Numbered from the stretch's first letter, positions 32,459-46,304 are shown. The stretch: 64,000 nucleotides of DNA from CAWBOV01 sp963790525 (GCA_963790525.1 CAWBOV010000003.1:682001-746000); one strand, 5' to 3'. The notes: generated by a model not told the origin, from the sequence alone. Numbers and translations are program-made.

Positions 32459-33984
32459 GCCCAGCCTTGACCAAGGATGAGTTCAGGGAGTTCGCCCGCA
32501 CCGCCCGCATGGTCCCCGTGAGCACGACGATCTTCGCCGACGGCGAGACCGCGGTCGGCGTCTACCGCAAGCTCGCCGCCGGCCGGCCCGGGACGTTCCT
32601 GCTGGAGTCGGCCGAGCCGGGGCGCTCGTTCTCGCGCTGGTCCTTCGTCGGCGTTCGGGCGGCGGCGACGCTGTCCGTGGTCGACGGCGAGGCGGCATGG
32701 ACCGGCGAGGTGCCCTCCGGCGTCCCGACCCACGGCGATCCCCTCGAGGTGCTCGGCGCGGCGTTCCGTGCGCTCAAGGGCCCGCGCCTGGAGCTGCCGG
32801 GGCGCGCCGCCCTGCCCGCGCTCACCGGCGGGCTCGTCGGCTACCTCGGCTACGACGTGGTGCGCCGAATCGAGCAGCTGCCCGAGAAGGCCGCCGACGA
32901 GCTCGGCGTGCCGGAACTGACGATGCTCCTCGCCACGGACATCGCCGCGGTCGACCATCACGAGTGCAGCGTCGTCCTGATCGCCAACGCCATCGTCGAC
33001 GACTCGATGTCCGACGACGAGCTCGACAAGGCCTACGACGACGCCGTCTCCCGGCTGGACGCGATGATCGCCGACCTGGCCACGTCCGCGCCGTCGACGA
33101 TCGCCACCCTGGACCTGGTCCCGCCGAAGGAGGCGCCGTCGCGGACGCCGGCGGGGGAGTACCAGCCCGCCGTGCTCGCCGCGCTGGAGGCCGTGCGGGC
33201 CGGCGAGGTCTTCCAGATCCAGATCGGGCAGCGCTTCTCCACGCCGACCACCGCGGACTCCTTCGACATCTACCGGGTCCTGCGCACGCTCAACCCGTCG
33301 CCCTACATGTACTACCTGCGCGTGGGGGAGCCGGAGACCTTCGACGTCGTCGGCTGCAGCCCCGAGGCGCTGGTGACGGTCAACGGCACGACGGCGGTCC
33401 TGCACCCGATCGCGGGCACCCGCCAGCGCGGCGACACCCCCGAGCGGGACGCCGCCCTGGCCCACGAGCTGCTCACCGACCCGAAGGAGCGCGCCGAACA
33501 CGTCATGCTGGTCGACCTGGCCCGCAACGACCTCGGCCGGATCGCCGCCGCGGGGAGCGTGGACGTCCTCGAGTTCGGCGCCGTCGAGCGGTACAGCCAC
33601 GTCTGGCACATCGTCTCCACCGTGACCGCGGAGGTCGCCGACGGCAGCGACGCCTTCGACGTGCTCCGCGCGACGTTCCCGGCCGGCACGCTGACGGGAG
33701 CACCCAAGGTCAGGGCCATGGAGCTGATCGAGGAACTGGAGCCGGTGCGGCGCGGGATCTACGGCGGCGCCCTGGGCTACCTCGACGCGACCGGGAATCT
33801 CGACATGGCGATCGCGATCCGCACGGCCGTGGTGCGCGACGGCATCGCCCACGTCCAGGCATCCGCGGGCGTGGTCGCCGACAGCATCCCGGCGATGGAG
33901 GAGAAGGAGACCCGCAACAAGGCGCGCGCGGTCCTGCAGGCGATCGCGACCGCAGAGACGATGCGCGCGCCGGTGAGCCCGTGA
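32455..33984 (+). CDS. trpE: Anthranilate synthase component I
   Basis: It makes anthranilate from chorismate, the committed step of tryptophan synthesis. The 509-residue product has the regulatory LLESAEPGRSFSRWSF segment that binds tryptophan in TrpE proteins. The catalytic core carries GEVFQIQIGQRFS, GCSPEALV, HPIAGTRQRG, LVDLARNDLGR and GTLTGAPKVRAMELI. GTG 32455 overlaps the hisI stop. No leader with Trp codons precedes it, so feedback inhibition is the visible control. The glutaminase subunit trpG is not in the window. Confidence 0.97.
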   Translation: MSPALTKDEFREFARTARMVPVSTTIFADGETAVGVYRKLAAGRPGTFLLESAEPGRSFSRWSFVGVRAAATLSVVDGEAAWTGEVPSGVPTHGDPLEVLGAAFRALKGPRLELPGRAALPALTGGLVGYLGYDVVRRIEQLPEKAADELGVPELTMLLATDIAAVDHHECSVVLIANAIVDDSMSDDELDKAYDDAVSRLDAMIADLATSAPSTIATLDLVPPKEAPSRTPAGEYQPAVLAALEAVRAGEVFQIQIGQRFSTPTTADSFDIYRVLRTLNPSPYMYYLRVGEPETFDVVGCSPEALVTVNGTTAVLHPIAGTRQRGDTPERDAALAHELLTDPKERAEHVMLVDLARNDLGRIAAAGSVDVLEFGAVERYSHVWHIVSTVTAEVADGSDAFDVLRATFPAGTLTGAPKVRAMELIEELEPVRRGIYGGALGYLDATGNLDMAIAIRTAVVRDGIAHVQASAGVVADSIPAMEEKETRNKARAVLQAIATAETMRAPVSP

Positions 33985-34634
33985 CGGTCATCGTGGAGGA
34001 GGAGACCGACGCGCGGTCGGGGCGGGGCGAGCGGCTCACCGGCCTGCCCGTCGCGCTCGTCCTCGTGGCCGCCGGCGGGGGCCTCGCACTGCTCACGGCA
34101 GGGCGCCCGTGGGACACGGTCCACGCCGCGCGCCCGGCCCCGCTCGCCGACCTCGCCGTCGCGGTGAGCGGCCGTACGGTCGAACCCGGGGTCACCGGGC
34201 TGGCTGTGGTCGCGCTGGCAGGAGTCGTCGCACTGCTCGCCACGCGCGGACTGCTCCGGCAGGTCATCGGCGGCGCCCTCGCGCTGACCGGCGCGCTCAT
34301 CACCTGGCGGGCGCTCGCCGGGTTGGGCGGAATCTCCGTCGGGCGCGGACGTGAGCTGATCGTCTCCTTGCGCACGGGCGTCACGATCGACGACGGCACC
34401 CAGGTCCGCGTCGCCGCGCACGCGACGTGGCCGGTCGTCGCGATCGCCGGTGGTGTCCTGGTGCTCGCCGGTGGCCTGCTGGTCATCGCCCGCAGCCGGA
34501 GCTGGCGGGCGATGGGCGCGCGGTACGAGGCTCCCGTGCAGTCCGCACCGCCGAGCACGGACGCCGCTGCCGACCCCGCGTCCGATCTCGCGCTGTGGAA
34601 GAGCCTGGATCGCGGCGAGGACCCCACGACGTGA
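33981..34634 (+). CDS. Tryptophan-operon-associated membrane protein
   Basis: It belongs to the actinobacterial Trp-associated membrane protein family (TIGR02234 type); no biochemical role is known to me. The 217-residue product has four predicted transmembrane helices (about residues 20-40, 68-86, 90-110 and 150-172). The family C-terminal signature is LWKSLDRGEDPT. GTG 33981 overlaps the trpE stop, and the location between trpE and trpC is the standard one. Confidence 0.88.
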   Translation: MTVIVEEETDARSGRGERLTGLPVALVLVAAGGGLALLTAGRPWDTVHAARPAPLADLAVAVSGRTVEPGVTGLAVVALAGVVALLATRGLLRQVIGGALALTGALITWRALAGLGGISVGRGRELIVSLRTGVTIDDGTQVRVAAHATWPVVAIAGGVLVLAGGLLVIARSRSWRAMGARYEAPVQSAPPSTDAAADPASDLALWKSLDRGEDPTT

Positions 34635-34676
34635 CGCTGGTGCGCACCCGTGGCGAGCGGAGGCCGGCAGGGCGGC

Positions 34677-34682
34677 TAGCAT
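34677..34682 (+). promoter_or_regulatory. Internal promoter -10 before trpC (TAGCAT)
   Basis: TAGCAT in the gap between the membrane protein gene and trpC would start a transcript with a leader of about 30 bases. GGGGA serves as the ribosome site of trpC. Confidence 0.4.
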
Positions 34683-34719
34683 CAGGGAGTCCGGGAGTCG
34701 GCGTTGGGGAATCCACACC

Positions 34720-35529
34720 ATGAACGTGCTTGACGAGATCGTCGCGGGAGTTCGAGAGGACCTGGCCGCGCGCGAGGCCAAGCTCCCCCTGTCCGACGTC
34801 AAGCGACTCGCGGAACGGGCCGCCCCGCCGCGCGACGCCTTCACCGCGCTGTGCGCGCCCGGAGTGGCGGTGATCGCCGAGGTCAAGCGGCGCAGCCCGT
34901 CCGCGGGATCGCTGGCCTCCATCGACGACCCCGCCGACCTCGCGGCCCAGTACGCCGACGGCGGCGCCCGCATCATCAGCGTGCTGACCGAGGAGCGCCG
35001 GTTCGGCGGCTCGCTCGAGGACCTGGCCGCGGTACGGGCCCGGGTCGACATCCCCATCCTCCGCAAGGACTTCGTGGTGTCGTCCTATCAGGTCCACGAA
35101 GCCCGCGCCCACGGCGCCGACCTGGTGCTGCTGATCGTCGCCGCGCTCGAGCAGAATGTCCTGATCGGCCTGCACGAGCGGATCGAGTCGCTCGGGATGA
35201 CCGCTCTGGTCGAGGTCCACACCGAGGACGAGGCCAGCCGCGCCGTCGACGCGGGCGCCCGGGTCATCGGCGTCAACGCCCGCAACCTCAAGACCCTCGA
35301 CGTAGACCGGTCGATCTTCGAGCGCATCGCCCCCGGCCTGCCCAGCGACATCGTCAAGGTGGCCGCCTCGGGCGTCCGCGACACCCACGACCTGCTCACC
35401 TACGCCGCCGCCGGCGCGGACGCGGTGCTCGTGGGCGAGGGGCTCGTGACCGCCCGAGACGCGCGGCAGGCCGTCGCCGACCTGGTCACCGCCGGCGCCC
35501 ACCCGGCCACCCCGAGGTCCGCGCGATGA
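34720..35529 (+). CDS. trpC: Indole-3-glycerol-phosphate synthase
   Basis: It closes the indole ring from CdRP. The 269-residue TIM barrel has VIAEVKRRSPSAG with catalytic Lys and Glu, ILRKDFVVSSYQVHEARA, VEVHTEDEA, GVNARNLKTLDVD and a phosphate loop near AASGV and VLVGEGL. It is the monofunctional form without a TrpF part. ATG 34720 begins the family start MNVLDEIV. An 83-base gap before trpB holds nothing recognisable except the trpB ribosome region. Confidence 0.96.
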   Translation: MNVLDEIVAGVREDLAAREAKLPLSDVKRLAERAAPPRDAFTALCAPGVAVIAEVKRRSPSAGSLASIDDPADLAAQYADGGARIISVLTEERRFGGSLEDLAAVRARVDIPILRKDFVVSSYQVHEARAHGADLVLLIVAALEQNVLIGLHERIESLGMTALVEVHTEDEASRAVDAGARVIGVNARNLKTLDVDRSIFERIAPGLPSDIVKVAASGVRDTHDLLTYAAAGADAVLVGEGLVTARDARQAVADLVTAGAHPATPRSAR

Positions 35530-35612
35530 TCACGAGCGGCCGTAGCCACGACGGTCGATGGCGGAGCTGACGCTCCCGCCCATCCGTCCGTTCTGCCCTC
35601 TGGAGCACGCGC

Positions 35613-36908
35613 ATGTCTAGCGACCTCACCACCCCCACCACCGTTCCCGACGCCGCAACACCGAGCGTCCCGGACGCGGCGACACCGAGCGTCCCGGACG
35701 CGACCGGCCATTTCGGCCGGTACGGCGGCCGCTTCGTCCCCGAAGCCCTCGTCGCCGCCCTCGACGACCTCGACGCGGCCTTCATCGCCTCCAAGTCCGA
35801 CCCGGTCTTCGCCGAGCAGCTGAGCACCCTGCTGCGCGACTACACCGGCCGGCCGTCGCCGGTCACCGCCGTCCCCAAGTTCGCCGCCCACGCCGGCGGG
35901 GCGACGATCCTGCTCAAGCGGGAGGACCTCAACCACACCGGCTCACACAAGATCAACAACGTGCTGGGCCAGGCGCTGCTCACCCAGCGCGTGGGGAAGA
36001 CCCGCGTGATCGCCGAGACCGGCGCCGGGCAGCACGGGGTCGCCACGGCCACCGCGGCGGCACTGTTCGGCCTGGACTGCACGATCTACATGGGCGAGGA
36101 GGACACCCGCCGGCAGGCTCTGAACGTCGCGCGCATGCGCCTGCTCGGCGCCGAGGTCATCCCCGTCACGACCGGCTCGCGCACGCTCAAGGACGCGATC
36201 AACGAGGCCTTCCGGGACTGGGTCACCAACGTCGAGACCACCAACTACGTCTTCGGGACCGTCGCCGGACCGCACCCGTTCCCGACGATGGTGCGCGACT
36301 TCCAGCGCATCATCGGCGACGAGGCGCGCGCCCAGGTGCTGGAGCGCTCCGGCCGGCTGCCGGACGCCGTGGCGGCCTGCGTCGGTGGAGGCTCGAACGC
36401 GATCGGGATCTTCACCGCCTTCGTCCAAGACCCCGGCGTCCGCCTGGTCGGCCTGGAGGCTGCCGGTGACGGTGTCGACACCGGTCGCCACGCGGCGTCG
36501 ATCTCGGCGGGGACTCCCGGCGTGCTGCACGGGGCCCGTTCCTACCTGCTGCAGGACGAGAACGGCCAGACCAAGGAGTCGCACTCCATCTCCGCGGGCC
36601 TGGACTACCCCGGCGTCGGCCCCGAGCACTCCTACCTCAACGACATCGGCCGCGCCGAGTACCGCCCGATCACCGACGCCCAGGCGATGGACGCCTTCGC
36701 CCTGCTGTGCCGCACCGAGGGGATCATCCCGGCGATCGAGTCCGCCCACGCCCTGGCCGGGGCGATCGACCTGGGACGCGAGCTCGGACCGGAGGCGATC
36801 ATCCTGGTGAACCTCTCCGGGCGCGGCGACAAGGACGTGGAGACCGCTGCGGCGTACTTCGACGTGCTCGACGAGAAGCGGCTCAAGGACGCCGGAGTGT
36901 CGCTGTGA
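35613..36908 (+). CDS. trpB: Tryptophan synthase beta subunit
   Basis: A PLP enzyme that joins indole and serine. The 431-residue product has GHFGRYGGRFVPEAL, the PLP-lysine block NHTGSHKINNVLGQ, GAGQHGVATA and the phosphate loop GGGSNAIGIF. GLDYPGVGPEHSYL follows near the C-terminus. The first 30 residues are a family-atypical tail with a duplicated PDAATPSV unit (near-identical 21-bp DNA repeats at about 35645-35705). The stop overlaps trpA by GTGA. Confidence 0.97.
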   Translation: MSSDLTTPTTVPDAATPSVPDAATPSVPDATGHFGRYGGRFVPEALVAALDDLDAAFIASKSDPVFAEQLSTLLRDYTGRPSPVTAVPKFAAHAGGATILLKREDLNHTGSHKINNVLGQALLTQRVGKTRVIAETGAGQHGVATATAAALFGLDCTIYMGEEDTRRQALNVARMRLLGAEVIPVTTGSRTLKDAINEAFRDWVTNVETTNYVFGTVAGPHPFPTMVRDFQRIIGDEARAQVLERSGRLPDAVAACVGGGSNAIGIFTAFVQDPGVRLVGLEAAGDGVDTGRHAASISAGTPGVLHGARSYLLQDENGQTKESHSISAGLDYPGVGPEHSYLNDIGRAEYRPITDAQAMDAFALLCRTEGIIPAIESAHALAGAIDLGRELGPEAIILVNLSGRGDKDVETAAAYFDVLDEKRLKDAGVSL

Positions 36909-37699
36909 CCGTCATGGGCGATGCCCTCGACGCCGCCCGCAAGGAGGGGCGCGCAGCGCTCATCGGTTACCTGCCGGTCGGCTACCCGAGCGTGGACGGT
37001 TCGATCGCGGCCATGCTGGCGATGGTCGACGGCGGGGTGGACATCGTCGAGGTCGGCGTCCCGTACAGCGACCCCGGCATGGACGGCCCCGTCATCCAGC
37101 GCGCCGTCGACCCCGCGGTCCGGGCGGGCGTCGGCATGGCCGACGCGGTGCGGGCCGCGGCAGCCGTCGCGCAGGTCGCGCCCGCCGTCGTCATGACCTA
37201 CTGGAACCCCGTCGAGCGCTACGGCGTCGAGCGGTTCGCCGCCGACCTGGCCGCTGCCGGGGTCGCGGGCGCCATCACCCCGGACCTCATCCCCGACGAG
37301 GCCGGCGAGTGGATCGCCGCCGCGCGCGCCCATGAGATCGACACGGTGTTCCTCGTCGCCCCGTCCTCCACCGACGCCCGCCTGGCGGCGACGATCGATG
37401 CCTGCCGCGGATTCGTCTACGCCGCCTCGACGATGGGCGTCACCGGCGTGCGCAGCTCGGTCGGCAACACCGCCGAGGTACTCGTCGATCGCGTGCGGCT
37501 GGCCCGACCCGACGCGCGCGCCTGCGTGGGGCTCGGCGTGTCCACCGGGGCGCAGGCCGCCGAGGTGGCCGCCTTCGCCGACGGCGTGATCGTCGGATCG
37601 GCGTTCGTGCGCTGCCTGCTCGACGCGCCGGACGAGGCCGCCGGGATCGCCGCCGTCCGCGCGCTCGCGGTGGAACTGGCCGCCGGCGTCCGCAGCTAG
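36905..37699 (+). CDS. trpA: Tryptophan synthase alpha subunit
   Basis: It cleaves indole glycerol phosphate and channels indole to TrpB. The 264-residue TIM barrel has the catalytic Glu and Asp in VDIVEVGVPYSDPGMDG, MTYWNPVERYG, ITPDLIPDEAGEW, STMGVTGVRSSVG and GLGVSTGAQAAEVA. GTG 36905 overlaps the trpB stop. The gene ends the trp operon and converges on a quinone oxidoreductase gene 43 bases away. Confidence 0.96.
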   Translation: MTVMGDALDAARKEGRAALIGYLPVGYPSVDGSIAAMLAMVDGGVDIVEVGVPYSDPGMDGPVIQRAVDPAVRAGVGMADAVRAAAAVAQVAPAVVMTYWNPVERYGVERFAADLAAAGVAGAITPDLIPDEAGEWIAAARAHEIDTVFLVAPSSTDARLAATIDACRGFVYAASTMGVTGVRSSVGNTAEVLVDRVRLARPDARACVGLGVSTGAQAAEVAAFADGVIVGSAFVRCLLDAPDEAAGIAAVRALAVELAAGVRS

Positions 37700-37742
37700 C
37701 CCGCCTCCCGCGCCGTGGGCTGCCGCTGACCCGGACGGCTGC

Positions 37743-38750
37743 CTAGGGGATGAGCAGCAACTTGCCGGTGGTGCGGCGCCCCTCGAGGTCGTCGTAGGCC
37801 TTCGCCGCGTCGGCCAGCGGGTACCGGCCGCCGATCTCGACGCGCAGACTGCCGTCGGCGATCGCGCGCAGGACGTCCGTCCCGCGCCACAGCAGTTCCT
37901 CCCGGGTCGCGGTGTACCAGACGAGCGACGGGCGGGTGACGAACAACCCACCGGCGGCGTTGAGGCGCTGCAGGTCGAAGGGTGGAACCTGCCCGCTCGC
38001 GGCGCCGAAGAGGGCCAGCGTGCCGCGGGGGGCCAACGAGCGCAGGGATGCCTCGAACGTCGCCGCGCCGACCCCGTCGTAGACGGCGGCGACGCCCGAA
38101 CCGGAGTTGGCCGCACGGATCGCGCCGGCCAGGTCGGCCGGGTCGGCGTAGTCGGTGTAGCGGATGACGACGTCCGCTCCGGCCTCGGTCGCTGTCGCGA
38201 TCTTGGCGTCGGTGGAGGCGGTGCCGATGACGGACGCTCCGAGCGACTTCGCCAGCTGCACCAGCAGCTGCCCGGTGCCCCCGGCTGCGGCGTGGACGAC
38301 CACGGTGTCGCCGGACTGGATCGGGTAGGTCGAGTGGACCAGGTAGTGGGCGGTCATGCCCTGGAGCATCGCCGCGGCGGCCGCCTCCAGCTCGACGGCC
38401 TCGGGGACCACGATGGCCCGCGCCGCGTCGACGAGGACATAGTCGGCGTGGCTGCCGGGCGCGGTGGCCCAGGCGACCCGGTCCCCGGTGCCGACGCCGG
38501 TCACGTCGGTTCCGGCGGCGACGACCGTCCCCGCACCCTCCTGGCCCAAGCCGAACGGCACCGGGAGCGGGTAGACGCCCTGCCGGTGGTACACGTCGAT
38601 GAAGTTCACGCCGGAGGCGGCGACCTCGACCAGCAGCTGCTCCGGCCCGGGCCGCGGGACGGCCTGCTCGGTCACGGTGAGGACGTCCGAGCCGCCCGTG
38701 TGCGGGACGGTCAGAACTCGCCCGGTGCGGGCGTCGGTGACATCGGTCAT
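37743..38750 (-). CDS. NADPH:quinone oxidoreductase (zinc-independent MDR family)
   Basis: A medium-chain dehydrogenase/reductase of the quinone oxidoreductase type, 335 residues. Marks are GVNFIDVYHRQGVYPLP, GQEGAGTVVAAG, the cofactor-binding VVHAAAGGTGQLLVQLAK with a Ser/Thr-rich end (GTASTDAK) that suits NADPH, and EGRRTTGKLLLIP at the C-terminus. The structural zinc cysteines of alcohol dehydrogenases are absent, as expected. Substrate unknown. Divergent from lgt. Confidence 0.9.
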   Translation of the reverse strand: MTDVTDARTGRVLTVPHTGGSDVLTVTEQAVPRPGPEQLLVEVAASGVNFIDVYHRQGVYPLPVPFGLGQEGAGTVVAAGTDVTGVGTGDRVAWATAPGSHADYVLVDAARAIVVPEAVELEAAAAAMLQGMTAHYLVHSTYPIQSGDTVVVHAAAGGTGQLLVQLAKSLGASVIGTASTDAKIATATEAGADVVIRYTDYADPADLAGAIRAANSGSGVAAVYDGVGAATFEASLRSLAPRGTLALFGAASGQVPPFDLQRLNAAGGLFVTRPSLVWYTATREELLWRGTDVLRAIADGSLRVEIGGRYPLADAAKAYDDLEGRRTTGKLLLIP

Positions 38751-38820
38751 GATCTCGACCGTAGCCGACGACGAGGACGGCCCGCCGTGCCCGGTGGTGA
38801 ACGCTCCTCGCCAGGGCGTC

Positions 38821-38826
38821 TACCGT
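38821..38826 (+). promoter_or_regulatory. Leaderless -10 of lgt (TACCGT)
   Basis: TACCGT ends six bases before GTG 38833, with no ribosome site, and this decides the lgt start. Confidence 0.55.
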
Positions 38827-38832
38827 GATCGG

Positions 38833-39852
38833 GTGCATCTGACCGCGTCGATCCCGTCGCCGTCCCAGAGTGTCTGGCACCTGGGCGTCATCCCGATCCG
38901 GGCCTACGCCCTCTGCATCGTCGCCGGGATCCTGGTCGCGCTGATCGTCTGCAGCCACCGGCTGCGCAAGCGCGGCGGCTCCGACGACGACGTCTGGGAC
39001 ATCGCCAAGTGGGCGGTCCCCTTCGGGATCCTCGGCGGCCGGATCTATCACGTCATCACCGACCCGGAGCTGTACTTCACCAAGGGTGCGGACCCGTTCA
39101 ACGCCCTGCGGATCTGGGACGGCGGTCTCGGTATCCCCGGGGCGATCGCCCTGGGGACGGTCGGCGCCTGGATCGGCTGCCGCCGCCACGGCGTGCGCCT
39201 GGACTCCTTCGCCGACGCCGCGATCCCGGGTGTCGCGCTGGCCCAGGCGATCGGCCGCCTGGGCAACTGGTTCAACAACGAGCTCTACGGCCGCCCCACC
39301 TCGCTGCCGTGGAAGCTGGAGATCCACTGCCTGGACGTCGGCGTCGGGTACGCCCAGGGGTGCAACGGCCCCGGCACGAGCACGGTGCTGGGCTACTTCC
39401 AGCCGACGTTCCTCTACGAGGCGCTGTGGAACGTCGCGCTCGCCGGCGTGCTCGTCTACGTCGGGAACCGCTACACGCTGGGCCGCGGCCGCCTGTTCGC
39501 CCTCTACGGCATGGGATACGCGGTCGGGCGCTTCTGGGTGGAGTCACTGCGCAGCGATCACGCCAACCACATCCTCGGTCTGCGCGTGAACTCCTGGACC
39601 AGCATGATCGTCTTCGTGATCGGCGCCGTCTGGTTCGCCACGCACCGCGGCCCCCGCGAGGAGAGCATCTTCCGTGACGGCAGTCCGCGCGCCGCGGACG
39701 GCGCGGCCGCGCAGGACGACGAGGCTGACCCCGCCGAGCCGGCCGCCGACACCGCCGCCGGCCGCGACATCGCGGACACTCCCGATGCCGAGGACACCCC
39801 GGACACCAGCGACACCGTTGACACCGTCGACACCGCGGCGACCGACCGGTGA
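38833..39852 (+). CDS. lgt: Prolipoprotein diacylglyceryl transferase
   Basis: It transfers diacylglycerol to the lipobox Cys of prolipoproteins, the step before LspA. The 339-residue product has about seven transmembrane helices and the signature GRLGNWFNNELYGRPT. GGRIYHVITD carries the conserved His, with FLYEALWN and GRFWVESLRSDH also present. A long acidic C-terminal tail of about 60 residues (Asp/Ala/Pro/Thr with DTVDTVDT repeats) is typical of actinobacterial Lgt. GTG 38833 lies six bases after a -10-like TACCGT. The stop overlaps the next gene. Confidence 0.95.
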   Translation: MHLTASIPSPSQSVWHLGVIPIRAYALCIVAGILVALIVCSHRLRKRGGSDDDVWDIAKWAVPFGILGGRIYHVITDPELYFTKGADPFNALRIWDGGLGIPGAIALGTVGAWIGCRRHGVRLDSFADAAIPGVALAQAIGRLGNWFNNELYGRPTSLPWKLEIHCLDVGVGYAQGCNGPGTSTVLGYFQPTFLYEALWNVALAGVLVYVGNRYTLGRGRLFALYGMGYAVGRFWVESLRSDHANHILGLRVNSWTSMIVFVIGAVWFATHRGPREESIFRDGSPRAADGAAAQDDEADPAEPAADTAAGRDIADTPDAEDTPDTSDTVDTVDTAATDR

Positions 39853-40751
39853 GCGGAGGCCTGCCCCGCGTCGGCTGGATCGGTACCGGCGTCATGGGTG
39901 AGCCGATGTGCGCGCACCTGCTGCGGGCCGGTTACCCCCTGTCGGTCTGCACCCGCACGCCGGCCAAGGCCGAAGCGCTCGTCTCGGCCGGCGCGACGCG
40001 AGCCGCCTCCCCGCGCGAGCTCGCCGCCCGGTCCGATGTCGTCATCAGCATGGTCGGCTACCCGAGCGACGTCCGCGAGGTCCTGCTGGGCGCGGACGGG
40101 GCGCTGGCCGGATCCGACCCGGGCATGACGATCGTCGACATGACCACGAGCGAGCCGTCCCTGGCGCGCGAGATCCACGCCCGCGCCGCCGCGATCGGCG
40201 TGCGGGCTCTCGACGCGCCGGTCTCCGGGGGCGACGTGGGCGCTCGTAACGCCACGCTGTCGGTCATGGTCGGCGGTGACGCAGCCGTCCTCGACGAGCT
40301 GCACCCGCTGCTGTCGACGTTCGCGAAGACGATCGTGCACCAGGGCGGCCCGGGCTCCGGGCAGCACACCAAGATGGCCAACCAGATCCTCATCGCGACG
40401 ACCATGATCGGCGTCTGCGAGAGCCTGCTCTACGCGCGGCAGGCCGGGCTCGACCCCGCGACCGTGCTGAAGTCGGTCTCGACGGGTGCGGCCGCCTCCG
40501 CCGCGCTGACCAACCTCGCCCCGCGCATGATCTCCGGCGACATGGCGCCGGGCTTCTACGTGGAGCACTTCGTCAAGGACCTCGGCATCGCGCTCGCGGA
40601 GAGCCGGCGGATGGACCTGGCCTTGCCGGGGACGGCCCTGGCCGAGCAGCTCTATCGCGCGGTGATCGCGCACGGCAACGGCCGCGCCGGCACGCAGTCA
40701 CTGATCCTGGCGCTGGCGGACCTGTCCGCCGTGGCCTGGCCCACCGGCTGA
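39849..40751 (+). CDS. Beta-hydroxyacid dehydrogenase family NAD(P)-dependent oxidoreductase
   Basis: Related to 3-hydroxyisobutyrate dehydrogenase and tartronate semialdehyde reductase. The 300-residue product has the N-terminal nucleotide fold VGWIGTGVMGEPM, the substrate motif DAPVSGGDVGARNATLSVMVGG and the catalytic Lys region GSGQHTKMANQILIA. The C-terminal helical domain has FYVEHFVKDLGIALAE. Exact substrate unknown. GTG 39849 overlaps the lgt stop by GTGA, an odd pairing that is probably only transcriptional. Confidence 0.9.
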   Translation: MSGGLPRVGWIGTGVMGEPMCAHLLRAGYPLSVCTRTPAKAEALVSAGATRAASPRELAARSDVVISMVGYPSDVREVLLGADGALAGSDPGMTIVDMTTSEPSLAREIHARAAAIGVRALDAPVSGGDVGARNATLSVMVGGDAAVLDELHPLLSTFAKTIVHQGGPGSGQHTKMANQILIATTMIGVCESLLYARQAGLDPATVLKSVSTGAAASAALTNLAPRMISGDMAPGFYVEHFVKDLGIALAESRRMDLALPGTALAEQLYRAVIAHGNGRAGTQSLILALADLSAVAWPTG

Positions 40752-40820
40752 GCTCGGCCCGGCTGCGCGCGGGCTGAGTTCTGCCGGGCAGCGGGCGGGC
40801 CTCGTCGGTGGCGGCCCAGG

Positions 40821-41492
40821 TCAGCTCAGCAGCGCCCGGACCTGGTCGGCGGCGACGTCGCGGGCGGTCTGCCCCTCGTCGTTGGCCAGATCGCTGCGCG
40901 CGCCCGCCGACAGGAGGGCCTGGATGGAGTCCACGTCACCGTTGGCAGCGGCCGAGTGCAGGGCGGTCCAGCCGTGCCGCTGGGTCGCGTCGACGTCCAC
41001 GCCGGAGGCGATGAGCAGCCAGACGATCTCGCTGTGACTGCCCGCCGCGGCGGCGTGCAGAGGGTGGACGGCCATCGCGTTGCGGCTCGGTTCGTCCGGC
41101 GGGGCCTCCTCGTCGAGCAGGTGACGGGCCGATTCGGTGCGTCCGAAGTAGGCGGCCAGGTGCAGCGGCTGCCATCCGTCGAGGCTCCACGTGGCGACGG
41201 CGGCGGGATCCTCACGGAGGATGGCCCGCAGCCTGCCGTTGTCGTCGAATGCGCTCGCCTCGTGGATGTCCAGCGGGCCGGAGCGGCCGGCGAGTTCGTC
41301 GGCCAGCGCGGCGTGGCCGGCGTACAGCGCGGCCAACGGGGCTCGCACTCCCTCGACCGACACACTCGCCAGCAGCGTCGGATCGTCGTCGAGGAGGGAC
41401 CTGACGACGGAGGTGTCTCCGTCCTCGACGGCGGCGAAGAACGTCTCGACCGAATCGGTCGTGGACTCGGGCTCGGGGGGAGGACTGCTCAC
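40821..41492 (-). CDS. Ankyrin-repeat protein
   Basis: A probable protein-interaction module of 223 residues with no catalytic domain. About five ankyrin repeats can be read, including DGWQPLHLAAYFGRTESARHLL, VHPLHAAAAGSHSEIVWLL and HGWTALHSAAANGDVDSIQALL, with a capping final helix. GTG 41492 is chosen because CAGGCT lies six bases upstream, the leaderless spacing. The longer frame to 41564 adds residues unlike a repeat. Partner unknown. Divergent from gltB. Confidence 0.85.
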   Translation of the reverse strand: MSSPPPEPESTTDSVETFFAAVEDGDTSVVRSLLDDDPTLLASVSVEGVRAPLAALYAGHAALADELAGRSGPLDIHEASAFDDNGRLRAILREDPAAVATWSLDGWQPLHLAAYFGRTESARHLLDEEAPPDEPSRNAMAVHPLHAAAAGSHSEIVWLLIASGVDVDATQRHGWTALHSAAANGDVDSIQALLSAGARSDLANDEGQTARDVAADQVRALLS

Positions 41493-41498
41493 CCGTGC

Positions 41499-41504
41499 AG
41501 CCTG
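41499..41504 (-). promoter_or_regulatory. Leaderless -10 of the ankyrin gene (CAGGCT)
   Basis: On the minus strand, CAGGCT ends six bases before GTG 41492, with no ribosome site. Confidence 0.5.
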
Positions 41505-41606
41505 ACACGAAATCGGTCGCAGCAGCAGAGGGCTGGCCTCGTCGCTGCTGATCGACCGTCCCAAGGCCCGTTGGATTCCTCACAGCCAATCCGTTTCCGT
41601 CCAGCC

Positions 41607-41622
41607 GTAACGTGCAAGTAAC
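41607..41622 (+). promoter_or_regulatory. GlnR-box-like site upstream of gltB
   Basis: GTAAC-N6-GTAAC lies about 110 bases before the gltB start, in a 239-base gap. It resembles the GTnAC-N6-GnAAC half-site pair bound by the nitrogen regulator GlnR in actinobacteria. Glutamate synthase is a plausible nitrogen-controlled target. The assignment is by eye. Confidence 0.4.
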
Positions 41623-41731
41623 CTGAAGGCTCGCCTCACGGGCCGACGCTGTCCCGCTCACTGCCCGCACCGACCTGCCGCCGAGTCACCGGCGGTTCTC
41701 CCGGTGCCGGACCGTCCGAGAGGACCCATGG

Positions 41732-46304
<4,573 letters not shown>

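Noticed and set aside
34635..35612. Tryptophan attenuator near trpC or trpB
   Set aside because: No short ORF with adjacent Trp codons and no alternative hairpins were seen in the trp gaps.
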